Source of the DNA: Chitinophaga chungangae
GTDB lineage: Bacteria; Bacteroidota; Bacteroidia; Chitinophagales; Chitinophagaceae
Reading direction: 5' to 3'
DNA length: 64,000 bases
NCBI RefSeq assembly: GCF_017742215.1
Contig: NZ_JAGHKP010000004.1
Span: 496,001 to 560,000 of the forward strand
In this document: positions 9,678-18,934 of the stretch, piece by piece
How the letters are laid out: the number at the start of each line of letters is the position of its first letter
How positions within the stretch are numbered: the stretch's first letter is position 1
Translations under genes and position numbers: made by a program
Notes under the pieces: model-generated
Seen by the model: only the letters and a program-made list of their open reading frames with translations
Told to the model about the DNA's origin: nothing
Database searches by the model: none

Positions 9678-10807
9678 ATGGTCTGTTGATTTGGAAAGTT
9701 GATAATGATCTTCGTGCCTTTGTTTAATTCGCTTTCAACGCTGATGTGCCCGTGAAGCATGTCCACATACCGTTTCACGATGTGCAGCCCGAGCCCCGTG
9801 CCCTGTATGTTGGTCACGTTGCGGCCGCGGAAAAAACTGCTGAAAAGGTACGCTTTGTCTTCTTCCGGGATGCCCATGCCGTGGTCCTGCACAATGGCGT
9901 GTATCTGCCCGTTTTCTTCCCACAGCTTCCAGTGAATGGCCGTTCCCGCGGGGGAAAACTTGGACGCGTTGGTGAGCAGGTTCACAAAAATATGTTTCAG
10001 CAATCTTTTATCGGATACCACATTGAGGTCTGCCTGTACGTCTGCATCCAGTACCTGCCCGGGTTTGAGCAGGCCCTGCACTTCTTCGGCGGTTTCGTGG
10101 GAAAAGTTGTACATCGAAATATTTTCCGGGTGCACATGTATCTTTCCTTCTTCGATGCGGCCGAGCGAAAGGAAGTCTTCCAGCAATTCGTTCAGGTGTA
10201 TCACGGAATCGCGGATCTTTTGCACGTGTTTTTCGCGGCGCGGCTGATCGTCTGACGAAGGGTATTTGCCGATCAGCGCGGCGCTGGAAAGAATAGCGCT
10301 CAGCGGTGTTCTGAACTCGTGGGAGGCCATGGATACGAAGCGGGATTTGATCTCGCTCAGTTCCTTTTCTTTTTCGAGGGCTTCTTTCAGTTCGGCCTGC
10401 GAGGAAGCAAGATGCGAAAGGGCCAGCTCGAGATTGGCGGTCCTTTTCTCCACTTCCTTTTCCAGCGCCTGGTTCAGCTCCTGCATGGTGCGGTACAGCC
10501 GTTTGAGGAACAATACCAGCAGGGTGGAGCTGATCACGAGGATGAGCGAAAAGAAGTGCTCGATGAATACTTCCGAAAGGTTGGGGTTTTTATGCGGCAG
10601 GCACGCGATCACCACCACCAGTATGGTGCAGGCGATGCCCATAAAACGGGTAGGCGCGTCTTTTTTGATGAAAATGGTCAGCAGGATGGCCGTGATGAGG
10701 CCGCCGTCGAAAAAGTTGTAATCGGGCCGCCACACCAGCAGGCATGCTGTAACCAGCATGATGAAGATGGAAATTACGAGCGTTTGCCGCTGGCCGAAGT
10801 GAAACAT
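9674..10807 (-). CDS. Membrane sensor histidine kinase
   Basis: About 377 residues with ATG at 10807; a GTG at 10840 would add 11. Three or four hydrophobic segments lie in the first 105 residues with almost no extracytoplasmic loop, so the signal is probably sensed in or near the membrane. A coiled coil (about 105-155) leads to the dimerisation helix with the phospho-acceptor His in SMASHEFRTPL (residue 163 from this start). The ATPase domain has the N box NLLTNASKF, G1 DHGMGIPEE and G2 GTGLGLHIV. No HAMP or PAS domain is visible. It overlaps the regulator by four bases and is the first gene of this pair. Confidence 0.9.
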   Translation of the reverse strand: MFHFGQRQTLVISIFIMLVTACLLVWRPDYNFFDGGLITAILLTIFIKKDAPTRFMGIACTILVVVIACLPHKNPNLSEVFIEHFFSLILVISSTLLVLFLKRLYRTMQELNQALEKEVEKRTANLELALSHLASSQAELKEALEKEKELSEIKSRFVSMASHEFRTPLSAILSSAALIGKYPSSDDQPRREKHVQKIRDSVIHLNELLEDFLSLGRIEEGKIHVHPENISMYNFSHETAEEVQGLLKPGQVLDADVQADLNVVSDKRLLKHIFVNLLTNASKFSPAGTAIHWKLWEENGQIHAIVQDHGMGIPEEDKAYLFSSFFRGRNVTNIQGTGLGLHIVKRYVDMLHGHISVESELNKGTKIIINFPNQQTI

Positions 10808-10848
10808 GTCGTGTTTTTGCGTTAAAGGCAAAGATAACACATGAGGCC

Positions 10849-11664
10849 TTACTTGTAGGCAGACATGACGAAAGTCACTATTACGGCCGGGTCTTTCAGG
10901 CTATGGGGATGGTGTTTTACGCCCGGTTTGCGGATCACCTGTATTTTCCCGCCCGCCGCCAGCACCTTTTTCTCGAACAGGTCGGTGTTTTCACCGATGG
11001 GCACAGCTTCGTCCGCATCGCCGCAGATGTGCAGCATCGGGTAGCCGCCTTTCACGATCTCGGTCACCAGGTCCAGCGGATTGCCTTTAAAAGCGCGGGC
11101 TTCTTCCTCGGACGTATAACCGAAATCCTTTTTAAATGTTTCCCAAACCTCCGCGCTTCCCGGGCCTTTGCCTTCGCCCAGCGGCCAGCTCCGGATGTCC
11201 AGCACGGGCGCGTCCGCATATACGCAGGCTACGCGCTCGGGGTAACGCACGGCCCAGCGGTAGGCGTAAAAACCGCCGCGGCTCATGCCGAACATGGCTG
11301 CTTTCCGGTGAAAACCCGCCTTTTGCAATTGTTGGTAAAACCGGTCCCAGATGCCGAGCGCCGTGTCGTTGGCGAACATTTCCGCCACATCGCAATACGC
11401 CACATGGTAACCGCGGGCAAGCAGCGCGCTGTCCGACTGCGGTTCATGCCCCCAGAACCTTGTGCGCCACACCCATGGCTTTCCTTCCGCGGTTGGGCCG
11501 TTAGGCACTACCACACAGGCTTTGCGGCCTTCAAAACGGCCTTCGTAACACCTGAAACCATGAAAATCGGTCACCGAATCGAGGAAAGGCAGCGGGCTTT
11601 TTGTGTCCTGCGCGTGCAGGGTGCCGGCGGCAAAAAGGAAAAGGAACAGCAGCGTGTGTTTCAT
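10849..11664 (-). CDS. Secreted alpha/beta hydrolase (esterase or peptidase-like)
   Basis: A 271-residue exported hydrolase. ATG 11664 gives the signal peptide ending TLHAQ; the frame upstream of it is an unconvincing extension. The catalytic triad can be placed: nucleophile S128 in FGMSRGGFYAY, acid D216 or D218 in CGDADEAVP, and His in VKHHPHS (251-254). The fold resembles prolyl-oligopeptidase/acetyl xylan esterase-type single-domain hydrolases. The substrate is unknown. It lies 41 bases downstream of the erythromycin-esterase-family gene on the same strand, perhaps co-transcribed. Confidence 0.8.
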   Translation of the reverse strand: MKHTLLFLFLFAAGTLHAQDTKSPLPFLDSVTDFHGFRCYEGRFEGRKACVVVPNGPTAEGKPWVWRTRFWGHEPQSDSALLARGYHVAYCDVAEMFANDTALGIWDRFYQQLQKAGFHRKAAMFGMSRGGFYAYRWAVRYPERVACVYADAPVLDIRSWPLGEGKGPGSAEVWETFKKDFGYTSEEEARAFKGNPLDLVTEIVKGGYPMLHICGDADEAVPIGENTDLFEKKVLAAGGKIQVIRKPGVKHHPHSLKDPAVIVTFVMSAYK

Positions 11665-11705
11665 TACAGTAAAGTACAATAATTCCTTTCTTTTTGAAAA
11701 CACGG

Positions 11706-12989
11706 TCAAAGGCCCCGCGCGGCGCTGGTTTGGTCTGCGTAGACCATCCAGTCGAAAAGACCGTTCAGCTTCAGCCGTTTGGTGATGAACTGCTGCGTGG
11801 CGGCAATGGAGCCGATCATGCGCAATTTTCCTTTCAGCGGCAGGTGATGGGTGGAGAAACACAGCAGCGGCAATCCTGTCTGATGCAGCCGTAATTCAAT
11901 GCTGCCGGGTACGGGTGCAACAAGTGGATGGTCTGACCGCATCACGTTGTCTTTTTCCGACCTCGCGCGATACAGGCCGCTGCCGGTGGTAAAACCAAGA
12001 TTTTGATAACGGTCTCCGTAATATTTTTTCAGATGCCCGCCGAGCGTTTGATATTTTTTCATGGCGCCGTGCCATTTGCCGACGTGCCCGTTATGCGCCC
12101 ACAGCATGATCTTTTCCCCCGGGTGCATCGTTGCGATCCGCTCCACATTTACCGCCATCATGGAATCGCGGATATTGATGGCCCGCAGCCAGTTTTCGGT
12201 AGCAGTGAACTGGCGCAGCCCCGCGTGCACGTTATGCAGGTACCAAACGGCCTGTTCCCATTCCTTTTCAGGGATATTGGCCGGTTTTGCGGGCATATTG
12301 GCTACGATGCTGTCGGCGATTGTTCGTGTTTCGAAGTAAGCCTGCCAGGCGGTATCATTTTCCGGCGCGGTATATCCCGTCAGCGGAAGAAAACCGTCAA
12401 AGCCGTACCGGTCGGTGGTTTCGCGGATGCCTCTCACGAATGCGTCCAGCTGCTGGCAGTCGAAGCCCGCGAAGGTAAGCCGGTTGCCGTGTGCTGCGTT
12501 GTAGCCGCGCATCCACTCGATGAGGCCGAGCAGTTCCTGTACCTGGAATACGTCGTGAAATTCTTTTTGCAGGATGGCTTTAGGATCGCCTTCGCCGGTG
12601 GTGATGTATTGTTGTATGAGCGCCGCGCCGTAACCGCCGTCTTCGATCGCAAACACGGTATAACCCATTTCCTCCACGAGAAAACGGAAAAGGCGGTGTT
12701 TGAAATCAAAGAATTCGTGCGTGCCGTGCGTGCCTTCGCCCGCACCGAGAATGTGTACGTTGGCAAGACCGGCTTTCAAAGGCGCCAGGTCTTCGAAAGT
12801 ATCGCCAGGCGTGGTGGTGGTTAAAGGGATGAAGTGACGTGAAACACGGGCTGGTTTTGCGTTTGAAGCGGAAGCCGCCGGTGCGCCGGAAAGGCCGGTA
12901 ACAGCATGAACAGGCGCAGTTTGTTGCGCGATGGATGTGGAAAATAACAGGCAAAGCAATGCCGTCAACGGCAGGAAGTGTCGTTTCAT
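11706..12989 (-). CDS. Erythromycin esterase family protein, secreted
   Basis: A 427-residue exported member of the EreA/EreB superfamily. ATG 12989 starts a signal peptide ending SIAQ; the open frame further upstream runs antiframe through the regulator gene and is rejected. The family signature is at 82-117: GAGEGTHGTHEFF with E85, H88 and H91, then AIEDG (E116). A later LWAHNGHVGK is the second conserved His block. Ere enzymes hydrolyse the macrolactone ester, but most family members are uncharacterised, so macrolide resistance is only a possibility. It is next to an alpha/beta hydrolase and a LytTR two-component system that might control both. Confidence 0.85.
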   Translation of the reverse strand: MKRHFLPLTALLCLLFSTSIAQQTAPVHAVTGLSGAPAASASNAKPARVSRHFIPLTTTTPGDTFEDLAPLKAGLANVHILGAGEGTHGTHEFFDFKHRLFRFLVEEMGYTVFAIEDGGYGAALIQQYITTGEGDPKAILQKEFHDVFQVQELLGLIEWMRGYNAAHGNRLTFAGFDCQQLDAFVRGIRETTDRYGFDGFLPLTGYTAPENDTAWQAYFETRTIADSIVANMPAKPANIPEKEWEQAVWYLHNVHAGLRQFTATENWLRAINIRDSMMAVNVERIATMHPGEKIMLWAHNGHVGKWHGAMKKYQTLGGHLKKYYGDRYQNLGFTTGSGLYRARSEKDNVMRSDHPLVAPVPGSIELRLHQTGLPLLCFSTHHLPLKGKLRMIGSIAATQQFITKRLKLNGLFDWMVYADQTSAARGL

Positions 12990-13017
12990 GAGTAGTGGTT
13001 TAAATAAGAAAAAATGG

Positions 13018-13728
13018 TCAGATGCCGCGCAGCTCGCGGAAAAGGATCGATTGGCGGCGGGACAGGGGGATGTGCGTGCCGTCGGCCAGTTGCAGTTCCA
13101 GCAGGGAATTGTCCAGTACGCTGACCTGCTCCACGTGATCGAGATTGACGATGTGTTTACGGCTGGCGCGGAAAAAGTGTTTCGGATCGAGGCGCGGCTC
13201 GAGCGACTGAAGGCTGCGTGCCAGCAGGGGCGCATGTTTGCCGAAGTACAGCCGGATATAATTGCCTGCCGCTTCCAGCAGGCGCACGTCCGATAAAGGA
13301 ACGAACCAGCAGCGCTCGCCGTCTTTTACGAATATTTTTTCACTGGTGTTCAGGTAGGCGGATGGAGAAGCGGTAACTGTGGCGGTTTCCAGCCGGTCAA
13401 GACTTTCAGCCAACCGTTTTTCCGTAACCGGTTTCAACAAATAATCCAGCGCGTTCACTTCGAAAGCCCTGATGGCGTAAGCATCGTACGCCGTGGTGAA
13501 GATCACGTGGGGAACGGTTTCCAGCTGTTCCAGCAACGCAAACCCATTGGCTTCCGGCATTTCCACGTCTAGGAAGATCACCTGCGGGCGCAGCTTTTCG
13601 AGCAGCTCCAGCGCTTCGGCCACGTTCGCCGCTTCGCCGGTCACTTTTACCTGCGGGAATTTTTCCAGCACGGCGCGAAGATCTTTCCGCGCCAGTCTTT
13701 CATCGTCTACGATCATTGCTTCAATCAT
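13018..13728 (-). CDS. LytTR-family response regulator
   Basis: A 236-residue regulator. The start at 13728 is fixed by a four-base ATGA overlap with the kinase stop. The receiver domain (1-120) has DDE at 8-10, D54 in IFLDVEMPE, and the TA and KP switch residues. The LytTR DNA-binding domain occupies about 135-236, with the RSLQSLEPRLDPKHFFRASR segment and HIVNLDHV typical of this family. LytTR regulators bind paired direct repeats upstream of targets; I could not identify such repeats here. It is coupled to the LytS-type kinase just upstream. Confidence 0.93.
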   Translation of the reverse strand: MIEAMIVDDERLARKDLRAVLEKFPQVKVTGEAANVAEALELLEKLRPQVIFLDVEMPEANGFALLEQLETVPHVIFTTAYDAYAIRAFEVNALDYLLKPVTEKRLAESLDRLETATVTASPSAYLNTSEKIFVKDGERCWFVPLSDVRLLEAAGNYIRLYFGKHAPLLARSLQSLEPRLDPKHFFRASRKHIVNLDHVEQVSVLDNSLLELQLADGTHIPLSRRQSILFRELRGI

Positions 13729-14810
13729 GCGGCGGGAAATTTTACGGTCGCGCAAACGGTTTGCCGCGCGGTATTGTGAATGGTGAAATTTGCTTTGTTG
13801 CCGTATAGCAGCGTCAGCCTTTTGATGGTGCCTTGTATACCAAATCCTGTTTGGGTAACGGTTTCCGCCACCTGCCCGGTGTTTTCCACGCGCAGCACCA
13901 GCATCCTGTCTTCCAGCGCCGCGCTGATGCTGATGTCGCCGCCCGCGGAGAGTTTTGAAATGCCGTGTTTGATGGCGTTTTCCACCAGCGTTTGCAGCAG
14001 CATCGGCGGCATGGTCTGCTGGTGGATCTGCGGGTCGATCGTATAATGCACGCGCAGCCGTTCTTCGAACCGGATCTTTTCGATGGCGAGATAATGCTGC
14101 ACTACCTCCAGTTCCTTCCCGAAAGGGATGAGCTGCTGATGTTCCGAAAGCATGGCGCTGCGCAGCACTTCGGCCAGCTCGCCCACGGCCTGCTGCGCCC
14201 GTTCCGGGTTTTCAGCGATCAGGCTGCGGATGCTGCTGAGCGCGTTGAACAAAAAATGCGGGTTGAGCTTCGTTTTGAGATTGTCCAGCTCCGCCTGTTT
14301 AAGCCGGTTCGCATTTTCCAGCTCGATGCGCCGGAAACGGCCCTGCAGCAAACTGAAATACACGATCACCCAGCCCCACACCACCAGGTGCCAGATGCAC
14401 CACATGGCGAGAAAAATGCCGCCCAGGACAATGTTCGCCGCTACGCCGTGAAACTGATTTTCGTCCATCGACTTGTAAATGGATGAAAAAAAACTGCTCC
14501 ATCCGCCTTCCTCGATGATCGTAAGGCCGGTAATGAGCAGCTGTATCAATAATGCCGTAAGGCTTACCGCTCCCCATACTTTCAGGAACACCGCGCCCAG
14601 CCGGTACCGTTCAACCTGTTGTTTGCGCAGGTACAGGTACAGCAGGTGGGTGGAAAAAATGCCGATGAGAAAGGCGCTGTAAAAATCCTTGTCGCCAAAC
14701 ACGTCCAGCCGCCAGGCGAAACCTTCGCCCGCCCGGATGTTGTGCCAGAGGTAGGTGAAAAAGCTCCAGCCTCCTAATTGGCATGCCCAGTATCTGTACC
14801 TGATCTTCAT
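13725..14810 (-). CDS. LytS/YehU-type sensor histidine kinase
   Basis: A 361-residue membrane kinase of the His_kinase (PF06580) family. Four hydrophobic segments (about 12-30, 45-62, 75-98, 122-152) are followed by a short linker and the phospho-acceptor H185 in KLNPHFLFNAL. A HATPase domain has VENAIKHGI (N box) and ends near GFGIQGTIKRL. There is no periplasmic sensor domain, which is the usual Bacteroidota form. Coupled by ATGA to its LytTR partner. The upstream region faces the GH95 terminator, so it probably has its own promoter in 14811-14900. Confidence 0.93.
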   Translation of the reverse strand: MKIRYRYWACQLGGWSFFTYLWHNIRAGEGFAWRLDVFGDKDFYSAFLIGIFSTHLLYLYLRKQQVERYRLGAVFLKVWGAVSLTALLIQLLITGLTIIEEGGWSSFFSSIYKSMDENQFHGVAANIVLGGIFLAMWCIWHLVVWGWVIVYFSLLQGRFRRIELENANRLKQAELDNLKTKLNPHFLFNALSSIRSLIAENPERAQQAVGELAEVLRSAMLSEHQQLIPFGKELEVVQHYLAIEKIRFEERLRVHYTIDPQIHQQTMPPMLLQTLVENAIKHGISKLSAGGDISISAALEDRMLVLRVENTGQVAETVTQTGFGIQGTIKRLTLLYGNKANFTIHNTARQTVCATVKFPAA

Positions 14811-14900
14811 GGCAACAAATCTATAAGTTCGGCCCGAACAAAAGCGCGGAAATTGAATGAACGGAAGAAAGAGGCGGCGGGTGGAAGATTCGGGGGGAAG

Positions 14901-14933
14901 AAAAAAGGGCTGCCCTTTAGAAGACAGCCCTTT
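14901..14933 (-). terminator. Terminator after the minus-strand GH95 gene
   Basis: Read on the minus strand, AAAGGGCTG (14933-14925) and CAGCCCTTT (14912-14904) form a 9-bp stem followed by a run of T (14906-14901). It lies 19 bases past the GH95 stop. Confidence 0.8.
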
Positions 14934-14951
14934 GCTTGTATCGTTCTCAGC

Positions 14952-17375
14952 TTATTGTATGGTGTATTTCGCGCCTTTCACCGTCTCAAACTCCACGATG
15001 CGTGTTTCGTTCGCCGGTTTGGCCACCACTGCGCCCTTCCCGCCGGCAACGGATTTCCCCGCAGGTAGCAGCACGCGGCAAACGCCGCCTTTCTGCGAAA
15101 GAATAGCCGCTTGCGTGATCTTGCCTTTGTCCCAGTTCATATCCACCACGAAAGCGCCGCGCGCATGCAATCCTTTCACCGTTCCTTTCTGCCATCCCGC
15201 GTCGCCCGGCAACGCGGGCAACAGCCTGATCACGGAGGTGTCGCCATGGCTTTGCAGCAGCATTTCGGCGATACCAGCCGTGCCGCCAAAGTTGCCGTCT
15301 ATCTGGAATGGCGGGTGGGCGCAGAACAGGTTGGGGTAAGAACCGCCGCCACGGGGATTTTGAGGCGGTACGGGGCGCAGCAGTTTATGGATCAGCGTAA
15401 GGGCATGATCGCCGTCGCCGAGGCGCGCCCAAAAGTTTATTTTCCATGCCAATGACCAGCCGGTACCGTCGTCGCCGCGCTGGCGCAGGGTTTCGCGGAT
15501 GGCGGCGCTCAGTTCGGGCGTGCTCCAGGGCGTGATCTCGTCGTAAGGGTGAAGGCCGTAGGCGTGGGAAACGTGACGGTGTTTCGGTTCGCCGTCTTTC
15601 CAGTCGTGCAGCCACTCGTTCAGGTCGCCGTTTTCGCCGATGCGGTTAGGCGCCAGCCTGCCGCGAACGGCCGCCAGTTCCCGGCTCCATTCCGCGTCCG
15701 CATCCAGGATGCGCGCCGCTTCGATGCAGGCGCCGAACAGCTCGCGGCAGATCTGCATGTCGATGGTTGGCCCCAGCGCAGTGCTGGCGCGCGTGCCGTC
15801 CGGCATAATAAAGCTGTGCTCGGGCGAATTGGAAGGCGCCGTCACCAGCCAGCCATGCTCCGGCTCTTCGATCAGGATCGCTTTCAGGAACTCGGCGGAG
15901 CCTTTCAGAACGGGGTAATACTCGCGCAGGAACGCCGTGTCGCGCGTAAAACGGAAATGTTCCCACAAATGCTCGCAGAGCCATGCGCCGCCGGTGAGCG
16001 TGGAGCCCCAGTCCGCCCCTTCGCCGGGAGACGTGAAACCCCATGGGTTGGTGATAACATGGGCTACCCAGCCGGGCGCGTTGTAGTACGCCTTTGCGGT
16101 GCGGGAGCCGGGTGTTACGAGGTTGCGGATGTAATGGTGCAATGGCTCTGAAAGGTCCTGCAGGCCGGTAATGGGCGCCAGCCAGTAGTTCATTTGCAGG
16201 TTGATGTTGATGTGGTAGTCGCCGTTCCAGGGCGTTTGATATTCCGGCGCCCAAAGCCCCTGCAGGTTGGCCGGCAGGTTGCCTGGTCTGGAAGAGCCGA
16301 TGAGCAGGTAACGGCCGAAATTGTAATACAGCACGGGCAGCTGCGGGTCCGGCTCGCCGGCATAATAACGTGCCAGGCGCCCCGGCGTGGAAGCCGTATC
16401 TGTGCCCGGAGCGGTGGCGCTGAGGCGGAAACGCGAACGGTTGAACAGCGGCTGGTAACCGTTCTGCTGCGATGCGTACAGCTGCGCGTAAGTGCGGCCG
16501 GATAAACGTTTCACCGTTTGCAGCACGCGGGGCAGCGGGTCTTCCAGACGCTGCGTATAGTCGTTCATGTTATAATCGGTGGCGGCGCTGAAAAGCAGCA
16601 GGCATTCGTCCGCATTGTCAACAGTGATCACGCCGTCGCCGGTGGTTTGTTTGCCGCCGGTGGTCTTTATTTGCAGCACGCCCGCGAATTTTAACCCGGG
16701 CTGATCGCCGTTTGGAAGCTGACCGGTCATTTCCAGCAGGCCGTTATTTGCCCGAACGGTGGCATGTTCTTTCCGGCTGAGCGCGGCGGTGAAGGAAATG
16801 CCGCCTTTGCGGCTGCTCCTGATCCTGATTGCCAGGATATTATCGGGAATGCTGATGATTGTTTCCTGGGTGTAGGTGGAGCCATTTCTTTGCCAAACGG
16901 CGCGCGCCACGGCGTTTTCGAGGTTGAGGGTGCGGAGGTAGCCGGTCCAGGGACTGGTAGTGTCTTTCCATTGCAGCGTAAGATCGCCGAGCGTCTGGAA
17001 TGCGCCGAAAGGCACGTTGGCCCCGCTGCCATGACCGGAGCCCTGGCCTTTGCAGATAAAATATTGTTGCAGCAGCTGCTGGGCTTCCTTGTTTTTTCCC
17101 GCCAGAAGGCTTTCACGGATGCGTGGCAAGATGCGGTAAGCAGTATCGTTGTCTGCATCCTGCACGCCGCCAGACCAAACGCTGATCTCATTGAGCATGA
17201 TCCTGTCCCTTACGGGGTGGCCGGTAACCAGGGCGCCGATTTTCCCGTTGCCGAGCGGCAGGGCTTCCTGGTAATGGGCGGCGGGCTCGTTAAAACGCAA
17301 AGTGGCGTCTGGCCGCTGGGCGGACGCGGTGAGGCCGGCGGCCAATATTGCCGCCGTTAGTAGCACGTGGTTCAT
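14952..17375 (-). CDS. GH95 alpha-L-fucosidase (or alpha-L-galactosidase), secreted
   Basis: An 807-residue exported inverting exo-glycosidase that would cleave terminal alpha-1,2-linked fucose. ATG 17375 begins a signal peptide ending TASAQ. The N-terminal beta-sandwich (about 25-285) starts with the family motif ALPLGNGKIGALV. The (alpha/alpha)6 barrel contains the conserved Asn pair in the DYHININLQMNYW block, the general-acid candidate E519 in NSPEH, and an Asp in FQIDGNFGGTAGIAEM. Length fits GH95 well. It stands alone on the minus strand with its own terminator. A second GH95 occurs at 31967 on the plus strand. Confidence 0.92.
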   Translation of the reverse strand: MNHVLLTAAILAAGLTASAQRPDATLRFNEPAAHYQEALPLGNGKIGALVTGHPVRDRIMLNEISVWSGGVQDADNDTAYRILPRIRESLLAGKNKEAQQLLQQYFICKGQGSGHGSGANVPFGAFQTLGDLTLQWKDTTSPWTGYLRTLNLENAVARAVWQRNGSTYTQETIISIPDNILAIRIRSSRKGGISFTAALSRKEHATVRANNGLLEMTGQLPNGDQPGLKFAGVLQIKTTGGKQTTGDGVITVDNADECLLLFSAATDYNMNDYTQRLEDPLPRVLQTVKRLSGRTYAQLYASQQNGYQPLFNRSRFRLSATAPGTDTASTPGRLARYYAGEPDPQLPVLYYNFGRYLLIGSSRPGNLPANLQGLWAPEYQTPWNGDYHININLQMNYWLAPITGLQDLSEPLHHYIRNLVTPGSRTAKAYYNAPGWVAHVITNPWGFTSPGEGADWGSTLTGGAWLCEHLWEHFRFTRDTAFLREYYPVLKGSAEFLKAILIEEPEHGWLVTAPSNSPEHSFIMPDGTRASTALGPTIDMQICRELFGACIEAARILDADAEWSRELAAVRGRLAPNRIGENGDLNEWLHDWKDGEPKHRHVSHAYGLHPYDEITPWSTPELSAAIRETLRQRGDDGTGWSLAWKINFWARLGDGDHALTLIHKLLRPVPPQNPRGGGSYPNLFCAHPPFQIDGNFGGTAGIAEMLLQSHGDTSVIRLLPALPGDAGWQKGTVKGLHARGAFVVDMNWDKGKITQAAILSQKGGVCRVLLPAGKSVAGGKGAVVAKPANETRIVEFETVKGAKYTIQ

Positions 17376-17579
17376 GTTTCTCAATTTAACGGCAATTCAT
17401 CAGAATCGAAAGAGCAAGTGAAAGCAGGCCCTGAAAAAGCGAAAATCGCATTAGCGAGGCGGTTGGTTTACTATCAGGCCGCTTGTGAATGAAATGTTAC
17501 GCATTAACCCTTATATTCGGGGATGCGCCAGTTGATCCCTTTCGTTCAATGCTTCCTTTTCTCTTTTATCAAACCCGCC

Positions 17580-18161
17580 ATGCACCGGTTTATCCCGGTC
17601 GCGTGTATTGTATATTTTTCCGCCTGCGCACCCAAAATGGAAATGCGCGATGTGGCGGCTTATGAAATCGTGACAGGTTACCGATTGAACACGCCCTGCG
17701 GCCAGGCTGCGCTTAATGGCAGGCTGCCGGGGCCATTACCCGGGGATTTTTATCTGTACGTGTTGCAGGACAGTCTGCAGATCGCCGAATGTATCGATCC
17801 CACGGGCAATTCCGCGGAGAGTACTTTTCCCATACGGTCCGGGAACGATTTTGTGCTGGCGGCGGTGATAGAAGACGGAAGGAAGGAATGGTATTTTTCG
17901 CTGGAAGATTTTTCCGTGGAAGACAGTTTGCTGCATATCCGGGTTACCCCGCATCATGCGTCGGACACGGTGCAGGGCAGGCCCTGGTTCCAGATGGCGG
18001 ACAATTACATCTGGCAGGTGAACGGCCGGGGAGTGAAACTGATGAAGCTGTACATCAACGAGCATGAATACGCGTTCGTGCGCGGCCCGAAGTGGAGCGC
18101 GGCGCCGGTAAAATGGCGCCTGCGGCGGGAGGGAAAAGAAACAGGAAAATTGTACAGGTAA
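17580..18161 (+). CDS. Putative lipoprotein of unknown function
   Basis: I do not recognise this 193-residue protein. Starting at ATG 17580 gives a short hydrophobic leader and a lipobox-like YFSAC (Cys at residue 16), suggesting export and lipid anchoring. An ATG at 17523 is in frame but would bury the leader. The body is mostly beta-strand-like, with no catalytic motif seen. It lies between the divergent GH95 promoter region and the small HTH gene, without operon partners. Confidence 0.6.
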   Translation: MHRFIPVACIVYFSACAPKMEMRDVAAYEIVTGYRLNTPCGQAALNGRLPGPLPGDFYLYVLQDSLQIAECIDPTGNSAESTFPIRSGNDFVLAAVIEDGRKEWYFSLEDFSVEDSLLHIRVTPHHASDTVQGRPWFQMADNYIWQVNGRGVKLMKLYINEHEYAFVRGPKWSAAPVKWRLRREGKETGKLYR

Positions 18162-18181
18162 CTGGAAAGGAACCTGTCTTG

Positions 18182-18203
18182 TTTTATACTCAGCAGTATA
18201 AAA
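18182..18203. repeat. Perfect 9-bp inverted repeat
   Basis: TTTTATACT and AGTATAAAA are separated by CAGC, 20 bases after the lipoprotein stop. It could be a weak hairpin or a protein-binding palindrome; it has no T tail. Confidence 0.4.
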
Positions 18204-18280
18204 TGGTGAAAGCAGTGATGCTTTTGGGGCCAGCAACGACGGATGTGCGGGAATAAAAATATTTTCCGGTTGGGATAAAA

Positions 18281-18334
18281 TAAAAAAGCTATTCTGCTGC
18301 CTGTATACTGCGTAACGGGCAACAAAATAGCTTA
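18281..18334 (-). terminator. Terminator of the small HTH gene
   Basis: On the minus strand a stem of about 16 bp (18333-18318 with 18301-18286, two G-U pairs) closes an approximately 16-base loop and is followed by TTTTTT and more T at 18287-18271. It lies about 100 bases beyond the HTH gene stop at 18432. The G-U pairs are only possible in the minus-strand RNA, which sets the direction. Confidence 0.65.
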
Positions 18335-18431
18335 CTGCTGAAGATAGCGGAGTTAATTGTTTGTTAAACGGCGGACGCGAGTGCCCGGCGCCCGGTCAGG
18401 CGAAGCTTTCCAGGAGGCGTGACGTTGCGTT

Positions 18432-18692
18432 TCAGGTAGCGGCAGCGGTGGTTAAACCGGCGAGCAACCTGGTGAATTTGATATTAAATCCGCCTTTTTC
18501 TCCGTAATAATAGCTTTCCTTATACCTGTCGTATTCGATAGGCGCTCCAAGATCTTTCATGAGCTTCAGGAACTCATAAAGCGTGCGTTCGGAGATCCGC
18601 AGGCGTTTCGCTAATTGCGCGGGCTTGCCGGTGCCTTTGATGCGGATAAGGTAGTCGATTGTCTGTAGTCTTTCAAAATAACGCTTTGGCAT
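18432..18692 (-). CDS. Small HTH transcription regulator (HTH_11 / YafY-like N-terminal domain only)
   Basis: An 86-residue protein whose first 55 residues form a winged-helix HTH of the HTH_11/DeoR type: RLQTIDYLIRIKGTG, then QLAKRLRISERTLYEFL as the recognition part. The tail (residues 50-86) resembles the short wing found before WYL domains, including YYYGEKGGFNIKF, but the WYL domain is missing. Such stand-alone short forms are common in Bacteroidota, so this is probably intact. Its target is unknown. It faces the gene-poor region 18693-19560. Confidence 0.7.
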   Translation of the reverse strand: MPKRYFERLQTIDYLIRIKGTGKPAQLAKRLRISERTLYEFLKLMKDLGAPIEYDRYKESYYYGEKGGFNIKFTRLLAGLTTAAAT

Positions 18693-18898
18693 TGGATCAA
18701 CTGGGGGTTTAGCTAAATTGGAAAATAGATGTGTCAGTCTGTGTCCGGAAAATTAACTGCTGTGTCTTGCTGATAATGTAACGGTAATTGACATACGCTG
18801 TATTTATATTTGGTTAACGCTGACGTTGTGAATGTAATTCCCTGAACTTCTAAGTTAACATTCCATACTGCATTATTTTTTCAGTCCGGAACTTTGTT

Positions 18899-18934
18899 AA
18901 AAAGGCAACCATTTCGGTATATGGTTGCCTTTTT
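18899..18934. terminator. Orphan bidirectional terminator
   Basis: AAAAAGGCAACCAT (18899-18912) and ATGGTTGCCTTTTT (18921-18934) form a perfect 14-bp stem around an 8-base loop, with T runs in either direction. No coding gene lies directly before it on the plus strand since 18161. Confidence 0.7.

Noticed and set aside
11706..13235. Erythromycin esterase gene with an 82-codon N-terminal extension
   Set aside because: The extension runs through the LytTR regulator gene in another frame, and a clear signal peptide starts at 12989.
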